From Turnera subulata (taxonomy: Eukaryota > Streptophyta > Magnoliopsida > Malpighiales > Passifloraceae), in the NCBI GenBank assembly GCA_028386065.3, contig JAKUCV010001851.1:46232-110231 (forward strand): a DNA stretch of 64,000 nucleotides. The letters run 5' to 3'. Below, piece after piece: positions 35,364 to 46,229 of this stretch. Each line of letters opens with the position of its first letter. Positions within the stretch are counted from its first letter, which is position 1. The position numbers were made by a program, and so were the translations under genes. A model generated the notes under the pieces. The model saw only the letters and a list, made by a program, of their open reading frames with translations. It was not told the origin of the DNA and made no database searches.

Positions 35364-35380
35364 AAGATTCATAGTGTTGG
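35364..35380. repeat. Right target-site duplication of the decayed LINE
   Basis: AAGATTCATAGTGTTGG directly after the A-rich tail, matching 29248-29265. Confidence 0.8.
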
Positions 35381-37729
35381 CATCAGGACATGAAATCACA
35401 TCTCCCCATTGCACACCCCTAGATTCCTTACAATTTGTTGTTTAGGATGACTTGCGTGTTGTTAGTACCAGCAATGCTTCCTGAGATTAAGAGCACACTC
35501 TTCCATGAAATCGACAATTCCTCAATTGGAGTTGAGATTGATGTATTTACCTGTTGCCATCTCCAAACTTTCCAAAGCACCACTCAACAGTTCTTTTTGC
35601 TGCTCCAGCCCCCTAATATACTTATATATACCCATAATTAACCCAAACTAAGAAGCACCCACATTCCGACTCGAACCCGAATGGCCTTGGTGACCAAGTT
35701 TTGATGCCAACGCGACCAAAAGGTCATTATCTTTTTTCCGTAGTTTTATCATTGATTGATTGGGGCTCTTGTTGACCCCAGCTAGAATCTAGACATGTCT
35801 GGACCTGATCATAATAAATTTTCAGGATTTGTTATATGGGTCCATGATGGATTGGGCCTCTTGTTGACCCTAGCTAGAATCTAGACATGTCTGGTCCTGA
35901 TCGTATTGAATTTTCAGGATTCGTTGTTATATGGGTCCATGTTGCATGTGGGCAATTTCTACTGGAAAGGACGGCCATTTAATTAACCTTCCTCCCCACC
36001 AGTCACTATTGACTTGTTTGCTGCATTCACTTACCTGGCGGGGGGGTAAACTTTTTATCTTTTCATCATGATATAAATTTAACCCCCCTTCAATCTATTT
36101 TTTCATATAAATCCTTATTACTATATAGAATAAATTGCCCCCCCTAAAATTTGCATATTTTACCTCTAGCTTAGCCACTGCCTAGTACCTAGTCATGCCA
36201 AGATGCTTTGTCTTCTTCCACTCCAAATCCGATTGAAACAAAAATGGTCATATAAAGGTAGTTTGGTGAGTCGGTCACCATTTCCCAAGAAAAATGGACA
36301 ATCCACTAATAAGTTAGGTCAATTTACTTTTCTGATTTCTAAGAATTTCAATTGAATATACTCACCCTCCAAAAAAAGACACATTCAACCACAGCGACAA
36401 ATGTATGTGTTTACATAAAACTATGATATTATGCAACTATGTGAGCAATTCTTGGAGCTTCTACTCAATCACACAATTTTCTAGACCTTTCTCCAATTAA
36501 AATAATTTTCCCAGCTTTTTCAAATCTGGTTACAGATTTTTGAGTGAATGCCTGGTAAAGATGCTAAAATGCTTTACTACAGTTATCACCAATTTTAAAC
36601 ATATAATTGTCACATTACTGGCATAGACTATAGACCTCACAATATTATAAGCTTCACATAGATTAAGGTTAAGTTTCTAATTAATTTTTGAGTACAATAA
36701 TATCTATGATCAAACAGTATTTTTTTTTTTATGGAATATGATCAAACAGTTAAAGCTCTAAGGCCGTCGTTCATATTAATTAGGATATGGGGGAATGCTA
36801 ACAACACATGTTCTAACACACACGTTTAAACAAACTCTAATTTATTTAGCCACGTAATACATTTTTTTTTTCGAGATCTTACTTATTATAAGTTAGTATT
36901 CCAGTTTACATAAACTATTACTGTTCAAGTACCCTTTCTTCTTTACTCTTCAAAGACCACTACTGTTTTAAATGGATCTACAATTTAGGTAACCAGATAG
37001 ATAGTTAAAAATAAAATGTATTTTAAATCGGTTACAACATAAAACAAGTTTATATCTTTGTTTTCTATTCCAACTATAGTAGATGTTATCTTCTATTTCA
37101 ACGCAACCGTTATAGTTAGAAAATTTAGTTTCAGCTATCCATCTCTTTAATTTGTTAGCATTTTAATACAAACAAAGTGACCAAAGAAAAAGCAAACAAA
37201 ATACAAATTTTAAAAAGAAATAGTATTTTTTTTTATGTACAACGATATTTCCCAAACCTCACCCCACCCAAATCCCATTTTTCAATCAAGTTGTCAACCC
37301 AAATTTTTAGGGTCAGATGTCACAATGGCTGTAAACAAGCAAAATGTTTAAAAAATACTAGAATGTGTGTTTTAAAGCGTTGCTTGGTTTTTGGACCCAA
37401 AAAAAATACATGTTGCTAGATTTATTTCTCTTAGAGGTAGGTAGGTAGGTATACATCCAAAATATAACTAAAATACTCCTTCATCCTCATAAATCTCCGC
37501 TGTTAGAAACCAAAACGAAAAACGAAAGGAATCAAGAAACAAACAGGCACGAAAGTAACGCCTGCAGATATACATACCTGTCAAGAATTTAATTCTTTAC
37601 CTCCAAAAGCTAGTAACTGATCTCATAAAAGAAACCAGACCCACACACCCACACACACACTCTCAAGGTGGATACCTTACTTTCTTGTCTTCATTTACCT
37701 TCCAAAAACCTCTCAAGAAACAAACCCCT
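35381..37729. other. Intergenic upstream of the hydrolase gene
   Basis: AT-rich, no gene recognised. It contains the 92-bp tandem pair at 35758-35945, a (GGTA)n run at about 37435-37450 and a CA-rich run at about 37642-37662. Confidence 0.5.
35758..35945. repeat. Tandem pair of about 92-bp units
   Basis: The unit starts GATTGGG(G/C)CTCTTGTTGACC at 35758 and again at 35850. It continues through CTAGAATCTAGACATGTCTGG and ends ATATGGGTCCATG. The copies differ at a few bases plus a three-base insertion. Confidence 0.9.
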
Positions 37730-37730
37730 C

Positions 37731-37738
37731 TTATATAC
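37731..37738 (+). promoter_or_regulatory. Probable TATA box of the hydrolase gene
   Basis: TTATATAC about 95-100 bases upstream of the ATG at 37832, leaving room for a leader of about 60-70 bases. Confidence 0.45.
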
Positions 37739-37831
37739 ACCAATATTTAATGCCTCAAACAAAGCATGCTGCATATATATCTTGCAGTATCTATCTAGCT
37801 AGCCTGTCGTCTAACTAATAATCTCCCAATC

Positions 37832-39908
37832 ATGTTACCTTCCTTTCTCAGCTTCGTTTCATTGTACACCTCCTACCTCCGTCGCTGCTTCACCTCCTCC
37901 GGCCTCTCACGGCAATCTATCCACATCGACGATGAGACCACCATCTCCATCTGGGGTCCAAACCCTGATCATCTTGGTCCCCCGCCAACCTCAAAACCAG
38001 CTCTTGTCCTAATCCACGGGTTCGGCCCTGTCTGCCTATGGCAATGGCGCAAACAGGTAATTACTACTTCCCTTCAAATTTCATCCCCATATTCCTCTTG
38101 GGTTGCATATATATTAAAAAAACACAAGAAGGGTTTGGTTAATTTTGTCAGGTCCAGTTCTTTGCGCCAAACTTCAGGCTCTACGTGCCTGACCTAGTAT
38201 TCTTTGGCGACTCCATGACAAAGTCAGGGAACAGGACAGAGATGTTTCAGGCAGAGTGTGTGGCGAAAGTGCTTGAGAAGTTGGGGGTGGAGAGGTATTC
38301 TGTGGTGGGTACAAGCTACGGCGGGATGGTGGCGTACCAGGTGGCCAGGTTGTGGCCGGAGAGGGTGGAGAAGGTGGTGGTAGCAAGCTCAGGGGTGAAT
38401 ATGAGGAGGAGGGACAATGAGGAGTTGGTGAAGAAGGCTAATGTGGATAATGTTGGTGATCTTATGCTGCCACAACAGGCGTCACAGTTGAGAGCTTTGC
38501 TTGGTGTGGCGGTGGCCAATAAGCCACTCTTCGGGGTTCCTGATTTCTTCTTGAATGACTTCATAAGAGTATGATTCTTTATTTCGTTTCTTGATTATCG
38601 ATCTGGTGTGTCGTGTGTGTAGGTGATGATCATGCATATTTCCACTCTTTTGGTTCTCTTTCTTTTCTCTTTTTTTTTTTAATTTCTTGAAATGAATGTG
38701 CCAACAGCCTATGACTGCTCTCCTCCAAGCTCTCTCCCAAAAGAGAAACGCCTGACAAGAAATTGCTGATTGATTTATTTTATGAGAAATTAGTGATTGT
38801 CTCATCAAGAGTAAATATAACACATTTAAATGTTTTAAGCTTTTTTATTTATGAGCAAATTGTTTAGGCATTTTAATTAATATTATTGTTTGAGGGTGGT
38901 TGGGACAAGGCGATAGAAACAAGGAGGACGACCCTTATATTGTATATAGAATTATAGATGAAGGGCAAGTCTTTATTTTATTTTGGTGAAAAGAGAGCGA
39001 CTCCATATTGCACTTTCTGTGTTAGGTATTGACTTTGCTTGGCATTTTTTCTCCTTTTTTGAAGCTTTAATTTCTCTAAAATACTAATTAACGCAACCAG
39101 ATAACAGTAAATTAGTAGCACTTACAATTTCGTGTGGTGAAATATCATATACGAAGCACTTACAACTCCACACAAATTTTTCTCGTGTGTATGCATTTCA
39201 TTAGCTAGCTTTTCATTTTCTTCAATTATAATATGATTATTGGCGGTTGTGCTAGATTTTTCCAAATTTCCAATCTATGACTGTGATTCCTGCTATAGCA
39301 TCATTTATGTCTTCTTTTATATGTAGAGATTAAAATATTATTCTCAAAATAATTTTCTTTTGAGTGCAGAAATTGTACGCAGAAAACCGAAATGAGAAAT
39401 TAGAACTTTTAAAAGGTCTAACCATTGGGAAGGATGACAAGGTGAACATTTCTCCACTTGAACAGGTAATCTCCTGATCAAATGTCACTCCGTGTATCAC
39501 TAATTAATTCCCCATTAATAAAATAACTAGTCAATGTACGTACTCACTGTTGTTTGTGCCTGCAACATTAGCAACATTACTTGATAAACTTTTTAATACA
39601 TTCAAGTTGCTTGTATATGTTTCCCTTTAGGATGTCCTATTGGTCTGGGGAGAACATGATCGAATATTCCCCTTGGAGATGGCTCATGAGCTCAAAGGGT
39701 ATGGCCTTCTTATATGTCAATAAAAACTCAATTAAGAAAAAAATGCTCTATGTTATGTGTGTGAAATTTCCTATACCTTTTTGACTGCAGACTGATTGGG
39801 AAGGAGGTGAAATTGGAAGTAATAAAGAATGCAGCCCATGTACCCCAACTTGAACAGGCAGCACTTTTCAACAATATCATCAAGCGTTTCCTGTGTGGGT
39901 CTTCGTAA
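37832..39908 (+). CDS. Alpha/beta-hydrolase fold protein, 5 exons, 307 aa
   Basis: Exons 37832-38056, 38152-38568, 39370-39465, 39631-39698 and 39791-39908 join in one frame of 308 codons with the stop; introns are GT-AG. After a hydrophobic N-terminus come VLIHGFGP (oxyanion HG motif), VPDLVFFGDS, the nucleophile elbow VVGTSYGGMV (catalytic Ser), WGEHDRIFPLEMA (catalytic Asp) and NAAHVPQLEQ (catalytic His), so the triad is complete. Length and the GTSYGG elbow fit the plant monoacylglycerol lipase/epoxide-hydrolase-like group of about 310 aa. Substrate is not predictable; an ester or lipid hydrolase is likely. The MLPSFLSFVSLYTSYLRRCF start may be a signal or membrane anchor. No lesions seen. 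Intron 2 is about 800 bases. Confidence 0.9.
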
Positions 39909-40619
39909 TTAGGATGCACCGTGTCTATGCATTGTCTTACATGTTCACCTTGGTCCTTGTAAAGTGAAGTTTTATATATGGTAGTAGAGGCTCAAGAATT
40001 TCTCAAAGGCCACATTCTCCTTGTCAAACGACGCCTCATTAACCTTTCAGGTCCAAAATATTAAGCTACATTTCAACAAAATTTTAGCATGGACAAATTA
40101 AGTATAACAAGTCATAAGCTAACTTGATATATCCATTATTTTTGAGTTAGGTTTCTCTGGGTGCTCATGAGATTGAACCTTTTTCTCCTTTTCTCAGTCG
40201 ACACGCTATGTAGTAATAGCTAGTATGTACTGAACAAGGAGAGGACTGAGGATTTGTTTTCAAAAGAATGGAATTTTTACTATCAAAAAAAAAGAATGGA
40301 ATTTGGCCATACAAAATGGACTTTTCAGGATTTTGTTTGAATTTGGAGTCCAACTAATGGATCTAGACTTTTCCCGTCATTCAAACTCTGGTTGTGTTTC
40401 TCAAAAAAAACAAAAAACTCTGGTTGTTGCCGGGAAGACTCTGCCAAATGAAAAGGAAAAAAAAAAAGAAAAATTTCTTACCAATCCTCCCCAACTAAAC
40501 AAATACTATAAACGAATTCATTACGGTGATTGATGGTTATGTGGATAACATCTAATGTTTTTTATGTGACTTGTTAAAATGAGCTTTCAAGGGAACAATG
40601 AGTTATTAGACCCATCAGT
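39909..40619. other. 3' flank of the hydrolase gene, no further gene seen
   Basis: Likely 3' UTR for the first one or two hundred bases, then AT-rich spacer up to the retroposon at 40630. Confidence 0.5.
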
Positions 40620-40629
40620 GAAAACTGAT

Positions 40630-41121
40630 CCCTCTCCCCTCTCTCTAGAATTCTCCACAGCTCTCTCAAACTCTCCCTTCTAGTGTTTAAGTGGCTGCCT
40701 TTGGGCAGCCTCTTCCTCTTCTCTTTCCTTCTTCTTTTTCTTTCTTTTTCTTGTTTTTTAGTTAGATCGGTTTACTCTTGCTACCAGGTCAGATCTACTT
40801 CTAGATCTGATGTTATTGGTCTTCATGTTGCTAGTTTTAGCAACCTGTTTTGCAGGCCACGCAGGTACGTGTTCTTCGGTTACTGGGTCGATTGCTGAAG
40901 CCGGTCTTGGCGAGTTTGGGAGCGGGTTGCTGTTCCACCAGTGGCTCGAGTCGGTAGTGTATTCCTTGGACCTCTACCGCTTTCCCTTCTTCTCTAGCAT
41001 GTTTCTCTGTTTTCGGGGGGTATTTGTATCTGCTGGTGTTTTTGCTTATCTTATGTAATGGTGGTTTCATCCATCTTCTGTTTATAATCAATAATATGCT
41101 TTCCGGTTTGCTAAAAAAAAA
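40630..41121 (+). mobile_element. Short poly(A) retroposon with 10-bp target duplication
   Basis: GAAAACTGAT occurs at 40620-40629 and at 41122-41131. The latter directly follows an A-run (41113-41121), so an insertion of about 490 bases is bounded. The body is CT-rich at the 5' end, then has TTTAGCAACCTG and CCAGTGGCTCGAG stretches, and ends TTTATAATCAATAATATGC before the tail, like a 3' UTR. Small ORFs (40683-40898, 40810-41058) show no known domain. It could be a 5'-truncated LINE, a SINE or a processed transcript. No tRNA-like A/B boxes were recognised. Confidence 0.65.
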
Positions 41122-41200
41122 GAAAACTGATTCTGTACACATGCGGTAAATGTGGAGAAAGCTACGGGGTTCTATGTAGAATTTCTTTTTTAGAAACCAT

Positions 41201-41254
41201 GCATTTGCAGGGTCATTCTATGGTGCTCCATGAGTATGGTACTCACCATAATTA
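41201..41254 (+). repeat. Left arm of a widely spaced inverted repeat
   Basis: It pairs with 44721-44776 in inverted orientation. The core CCATGAGTATGGTACTCAC is identical, and flanking TTCTATGGTGC and GCAGG are shared. The interval of about 3.5 kb contains the MULE-like element. Confidence 0.75.
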
Positions 41255-41406
41255 TTTTTTATTAATTAAATTTTATGTAATATTAATTTGAAGAATTCAA
41301 AAAATAATAAATACTTTCCTTAGTTAAGAATATTTTTATTTTCATTTTAATTAGAAATTTAAATTTATAACTTATTAAGAGTTGGGGTAGATCCATTCAT
41401 TCTAGG

Positions 41407-41700
41407 AGGTCGACCTAATAGTTATTAATGGGTCAACCCATTAAAATCACAGGTCGACCTATCAGCTAAATAATTATTAATAAGTCAATACGTTTAAATT
41501 AACAGGTCAACCTATTAGTTAGTAAATAAATTTTTTTTTACTGCGTAGAGGTCGACCTGCCAAATTCACAGGCCGACCTATCTATGGTTGAATGATTATT
41601 AGTAGATAGACCTGTTAAATTTAAGTATCTATTAGCTAGCAAGCACAATCTTTTAAAACAATTTTTTAGAGGACAACCTAGAATTGTCGACCTATTAGCT
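41407..41700. repeat. Degenerate repeats around the palindrome AGGTCGACCT
   Basis: Exact AGGTCGACCT occurs at 41407-41416, 41451-41460 and 41549-41558. Near copies are AGGTCAACCT (41504-41513), AGGCCGACCT (41570-41579) and AGGACAACCT (41670-41679). They are separated by AT-rich words such as TATTAGCTAG and TTATTAATAAGTCAA. Spacing is irregular (about 20-100 bases). Confidence 0.8.
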
Positions 41701-41781
41701 AGCAAACACACTTTTTGGGAGGAGGACATGAGGTCTTGTATTTACGAAGACTTTGCCTATTAATAGGTTAACCTATCATCA

Positions 41782-41791
41782 TTCACATAAT
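41782..41791. repeat. Left target-site duplication of the MULE-like element
   Basis: TTCACATAAT, identical to 43608-43617. Confidence 0.85.
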
Positions 41792-43607
41792 GAGTAAATA
41801 GTTTTTTCTATCCTTACACTTTGTCGATTTCGCATTTGTTGTCCCTCTTCGTTTAATTTCACTTATGGTGTCCCTGAACTCACAATTTACCGGGTCACCT
41901 TGTCCATTTTACCCACTATTGCAGGTTAATTGTTGCAGTGCCGACACTTTTCATGTGGGGCCCATGGGCTGCCTTTTTTATATTTTTTTTGTTTTTTTCT
42001 CTAAAATTAATTTCTAAAAATCCTTTCTTAAATTATAAAAATTTTGAAAAAATAAATATTAATTTTTGTTTGACGAGAAAGAGGAAAAATCGCAATTTGC
42101 CCATTTGTTTATTTTTTAGACCGAGTTTTTTCTAATTTATTATTTTTTTGATACATATTTTAAATTTATTATTTGATTAAAAAGCTTGCTGGTATATACC
42201 CTAAAAAATAAGAAGCTTGCTGGTAACCGTTGGATTAAAAACATGGACATATGTTGAACTGTTGATTGAACGAACACTTTGTATAACTCACAAAAATAGA
42301 ACAATAAAAGAAAAAGATCTTAACTCTCTCCCTCTCTTTCCTCAACATCTAAACTTTATTTTGCAGCAGTCACCACTGTTTTAGGGCAGCCACCATACTG
42401 TTCTTTACAGAAAAGAAAAAAAAAAAACAACAGAGGCATCACCAAGTTTAATAATCATAGCCACCAATCGTCTCCCTTATTCTTTGCACTTTTAAAGAAA
42501 ACTAAAATTTCAAGAAACCAATTAAGACACCAGATCTGTGGTTGGAGATTCCATCGGCGGCCACCAACGGAGACCTGATCGCCGCAGCGATGCGGCAGTG
42601 CGAGAGGAAAGGCCGTCGCCCGACGAGTGGTAGAGCAAGGTGGTGTTCGTTGTTGCCAGACAAAACACGAGTCCCAACATGGGTACTCTCCCACTGTGGC
42701 CTCTGCTCCTCCGCCACGGTCACCGTCTCTTTGCCCCCATGTGAGCTGCTGCCGGACCTCTCTCTTTCTTCTCCTATTCTTCGATTCGTGCTTGATGATG
42801 AAACTTACAAATCGGGTTGTGTGGTTGTGTGGACTATGGACCCAAAGTTTTGATTTAGAAATCCGAGTTCACCAATCAGAGTTGGGTATTTTTTTATGCT
42901 AATCAGAGTTGGGTGTTATTGCTCTTGGGGGATCTGTATTTTTTTCTTTAAAGGTTTTTTTGGGATGCACCGGATTTGATTGATTATTGATGTTTTGGTT
43001 AAGGGATTAATTGGGATTTGGAAATGGCAATTGTGGGTTTAACTTTTCAGATTTGAACCTAAAGAGGCTGGAGAAGAGATCTTGCAGGTGGTGAGTTTTC
43101 CGGTGAAAGATGAGGGTGGTGATGGTTGCGTTGGGAGGTGACTTACCAGTGGAGGAGAAGGGTGTGTTCACTGGTTTTGGAGGTGATGGTCTCGTTGGAA
43201 GTGATCATCTTTTTTTTTTAACAATCAAACTTTTATGTATTAAATGCTAAGAGATGATTATTGCTTGATTAACGATTTAGGCATTAAAGTTGACATTAAA
43301 GTTGCTTGTCCACGCGTTGTTTCTTTTTCTGCATAAAAAATATTATTTTTTACTTTGCTTTTACTTTTTAATTAGGGAAAACGGTTATTAAGAAATTTAG
43401 GGAAAAAGAATTAAAAAGTGGTAACTCGCGGGGCGGGACTCACGTGACACGTGTCAGCCCCACGACATGTTCACCGGCTATAGGAGGTAAAAAGGACAAC
43501 ATGGCCCGGTAAATTGAGACTCCAGGGACATCATGAGTGAAATTAAATGAAGAGGGACAACAAATACAAAATCGAAAAAGTGTAAGGATAGAAAAAACTA
43601 TTTACTC
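41792..43607. mobile_element. Mutator-like (Pack-MULE-like) DNA transposon, 1816 bp, non-autonomous
   Basis: Terminal inverted repeats of about 120 bases start GAGTAAATAGTTTTTTCTAT at 41792 and end with the complement ATAGAAAAAACTATTTACTC at 43607; they are roughly 88% identical by eye, with weaker similarity for perhaps 60 bases further in. A perfect 10-bp duplication TTCACATAAT flanks it. Long TIRs plus a 9-11-bp duplication are the Mutator superfamily signature. No transposase is encoded. The interior is strikingly GC-richer at 42535-42780 and 43060-43200 than the AT-rich surroundings, as expected for captured gene fragments. Confidence 0.88.
42542..42853 (+). other. GC-rich cargo ORF inside the MULE-like element
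   Basis: 103 codons with no recognised domain (MEIPSAATNGDLIAAAMRQ at the start, then Ser/Pro-rich). Base composition differs sharply from the flanks. A captured gene fragment is the simplest reading; the source gene is not identifiable here. Treat as cargo, not as a gene. Confidence 0.4.
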
Positions 43608-43617
43608 TTCACATAAT
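43608..43617. repeat. Right target-site duplication of the MULE-like element
   Basis: TTCACATAAT, identical to 41782-41791. Confidence 0.85.
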
Positions 43618-43863
43618 AATATTTTATACTATGGATCGACCAGCTAAATTAGGCATAAGAAAATAAATTAACCCTTCATTTAAATAAAGTTTATTTTCAA
43701 CAAATAAAATATGATACTAAGGAAAAAATATTTAGTTATAAATATAATAGTATAGCATATATCACGTGGAATGGTACTTTATAGGTACATAATATTTATT
43801 TTCAAATGGATACCTAATTGTAATGAAAATGCTAAGCTTTCTTCTTCAAAATTTAGTGAACAA

Positions 43864-44185
43864 CATAATTTTAAAATACAGATAATTCATTTTAACATTA
43901 ATAAAAAGACAAAAGGGACTCATATTCAGTTTTATTGGGAAGTCATCACGAACTTATAGTTGTAGTTAATGAGCATTTTTTTTAAAAAAAATCTTCTGAA
44001 AACATAGAACACTTTATATGAGTCATAATTTTAAAATGTAGGTGATTCATTTTAACGTTAAGAAAAAGACAAAAGGGGCTCACATTCAATTTTATTGGGA
44101 AGTCATCACGAACTTATAGTTGTAATTTATGAGCCTTTTAAAAAAAAATTCTTCTGAAAACATAGAACACTATATGACACTAAAG
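43864..44185. repeat. Tandem pair of 160-bp units
   Basis: Unit 1 starts CATAATTTTAAAAT at 43864 and unit 2 at 44024. Shared landmarks are AAAAAGACAAAAGG, TTTTATTGGGAAGTCATCAC, GAACTTATAGTTGTA and TTCTGAAAACATAGAACAC. About 90% identical by eye. Confidence 0.9.
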
Positions 44186-44720
44186 AAAAAAAATTATAAT
44201 TTCAAAATTTTCATAATATACCTTATCTTTGTTAGTAAGTTATCTCATTAGTATTTAACATTTTTAATTTTAATAATTAACAATAAATAATAAAATTTTT
44301 ATATTTATAAAATAATTTATTTTATTTTTTAAAAAATAAGAATATTCATTGAAAATATTAAAAAATTTACATTAGGAGACTCACCTACCATACCTAGGTG
44401 CAAGACTCAGGTTCAATCGGGGATTAGTCGGGACAAAGCTCCAGCAAAAAAAAAATGTTATTCCATTAGGTGGATATCAAGTTTAGAATATTTAACACAT
44501 CCTAGCAATTTCAGAAAAGTTACTAGGTCCTCTTATTAAGAAGGGTAATGACTTCTAATATAACAACTATCATAATATTAGTGATCTTACCATCTTGGAT
44601 GGGTTCCTACCGAAAATACTTTTTAGTATAAATAAAAGAAAAATAAAAATATAATAAATAATGTTATTATAAAATTACCATATCCAACGGTTATCATTTA
44701 ATCATTCATATCCAATGGAC

Positions 44721-44776
44721 ATAATTGCGTGAGTACCATACTCATGGTGCACCATAGAAAAATCCTGCATTTGCAT
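44721..44776 (-). repeat. Right arm of the widely spaced inverted repeat
   Basis: Complementary to 41201-41254. It includes the palindrome ATGGTGCACCAT. Confidence 0.75.
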
Positions 44777-45004
44777 TACTAGAAACATCAAACACTCCAT
44801 AAAAAAAAAAACGTCAAACACTACAACACTTTCAATGCATTCTATGACTTCCTCCTTCAACACACAAGAATTGGGAATTTGGGAGCCTTCGAACGCTAGC
44901 AAGTGTGCTACCTTATTTGGGGTTCACTTAGCAAAGTGAATATTAAAAACATCAAATTTTGAAATCAAAGTAATAATATCAGTCATCACCATTTATCTGC
45001 CTCT

Positions 45005-45840
45005 GTCGAATGACCTCATTCGCATTTTCCTGAAAAAAACTTCTCAGTAGGTCACCCATCCCAGAATTTCTCTAAGTCAAACACGTTTAACTTTGGATTT
45101 TTTATGGAGAATGAGCACCAAATACCTGTACAATCTCGAAATCACTTCATTCATATGCCCCTCCATTGAGAAGCCTGCCAGAAGCCGGTCCTTGCCCATG
45201 CTCTGCCCGACACTGGTGTGCACTTCCCGCCCTCATCGACCCCGGGTATCACAGGCCAACCAGCTTCCGCTTGGTTCGTCCCCGAACCCCGCACCGTACT
45301 AGAGGAGTCCTGAAGCTCCACTACCAATTGTAACGTCCCGGCTTGTCGACTGTTACTACAGACCAACACCGCAACACGAGACATTTTCAACATGTTTGTC
45401 CTCACTCGCATATTTCCGAGAAAAACTTCCCAGGAGGTCACTAATCCCAGAATTTCTCCTAGTCAAGCACGTTTAATTTTGGAGTTTTTATGGAATTAGC
45501 ACCAAAAAAGTAAGTGCACCTTGTTGATAAAGTTAGTACCCATCAAACCGTTTAAACTATTCTCAATTGTACAGTCCTATACCAGTACAACCTGGAAATC
45601 ACTTCATTTGAGAGCTATTCTTAATTTTACAGTCCCATACCCGTATAATTACGAAACGGCCCCAACTATGCAGCCACATCCCTATACAGTCTCAGGATCT
45701 CTCCTATTCCGGTGTAGATTTGGTTCATTCATGTGCCCCTCGTTCAAGAAGCCTGCCAGAAACCGCGCATTGTCCATGCTCATCCCTTCACTGGCGTATA
45801 CTTCCCGCCCTCATCGACCCCGAGTGTCTGAGTTTTTTTT
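45005..45840. repeat. Duplicated fragments of a Gypsy-type LTR
   Basis: A block with GGTCAC...ATCCCAGAATTTCTC and AAGTCAAACACGTTTAA occurs at about 45037-45100 and again at 45435-45490. A second block with AAGCCTGCCAGAA, CCATGCTC and TTCCCGCCCTCATCGACCCC occurs at 45170-45245 and 45745-45830. TGTAACGTCCCGG at 45329 looks like an LTR start on the plus strand. The pieces appear to be partial, rearranged LTR copies; no coding region or boundaries could be defined. Confidence 0.55.
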
Positions 45841-46229
45841 TTTTTCAATATCAATCATCTACCTGCCTAAAAGTAAAATCTTACTATCCCAAAGAGTGAA
45901 AAAGATAAAAGCTGAGAGACTAATTTATCCCCGAATAAGAACAATTTGCCCTGGAATTAAATAATTATGTTTTTTTAAAGAGGAGGTAAACAAATGTTTT
46001 CCTAACCCCACCTAAATTTTTTTATTCACTAGCTGAATATGAAATTAAAACAACAAGTTAAATATTTTTTTTTATGAAAAGTCAAGTTATATAGCTTACC
46101 TTCCTTGTGATTGGTAAGAAGGATGATATTCATTCTTGCACCTGAAATCCATGATTAAAAAGAAAAAAAAGGGGAGGCATATTATAGACATTAAATTAAA
46201 AGCTGTTGAAATTAGGGTTGGAAACAATA

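Larger units (their letters stand above)
29266..35380 (+). mobile_element. Decayed full-length L1-type LINE with target duplication
   Basis: ORF1 remains (from 29571), ORF2 remains (31270 to about 35332) and a short A-rich tail (AAAGAAAAAAAAG, 35354-35366) stand between 17/18-bp duplications. It has the same plan as the LINE at 21-27 kb but is interrupted by many stops and shifts, so it is much older. Confidence 0.88.

Noticed and set aside
42542..42902. ORFs in the MULE as real genes
   Set aside because: No domain and no conserved partner; better explained as captured fragments.
44380..44457. GGTTCAATCGGGG followed by an A-run, suggesting a tRNA-derived SINE
   Set aside because: Only a B-box-like word; no A box at the right distance, no target duplication found.
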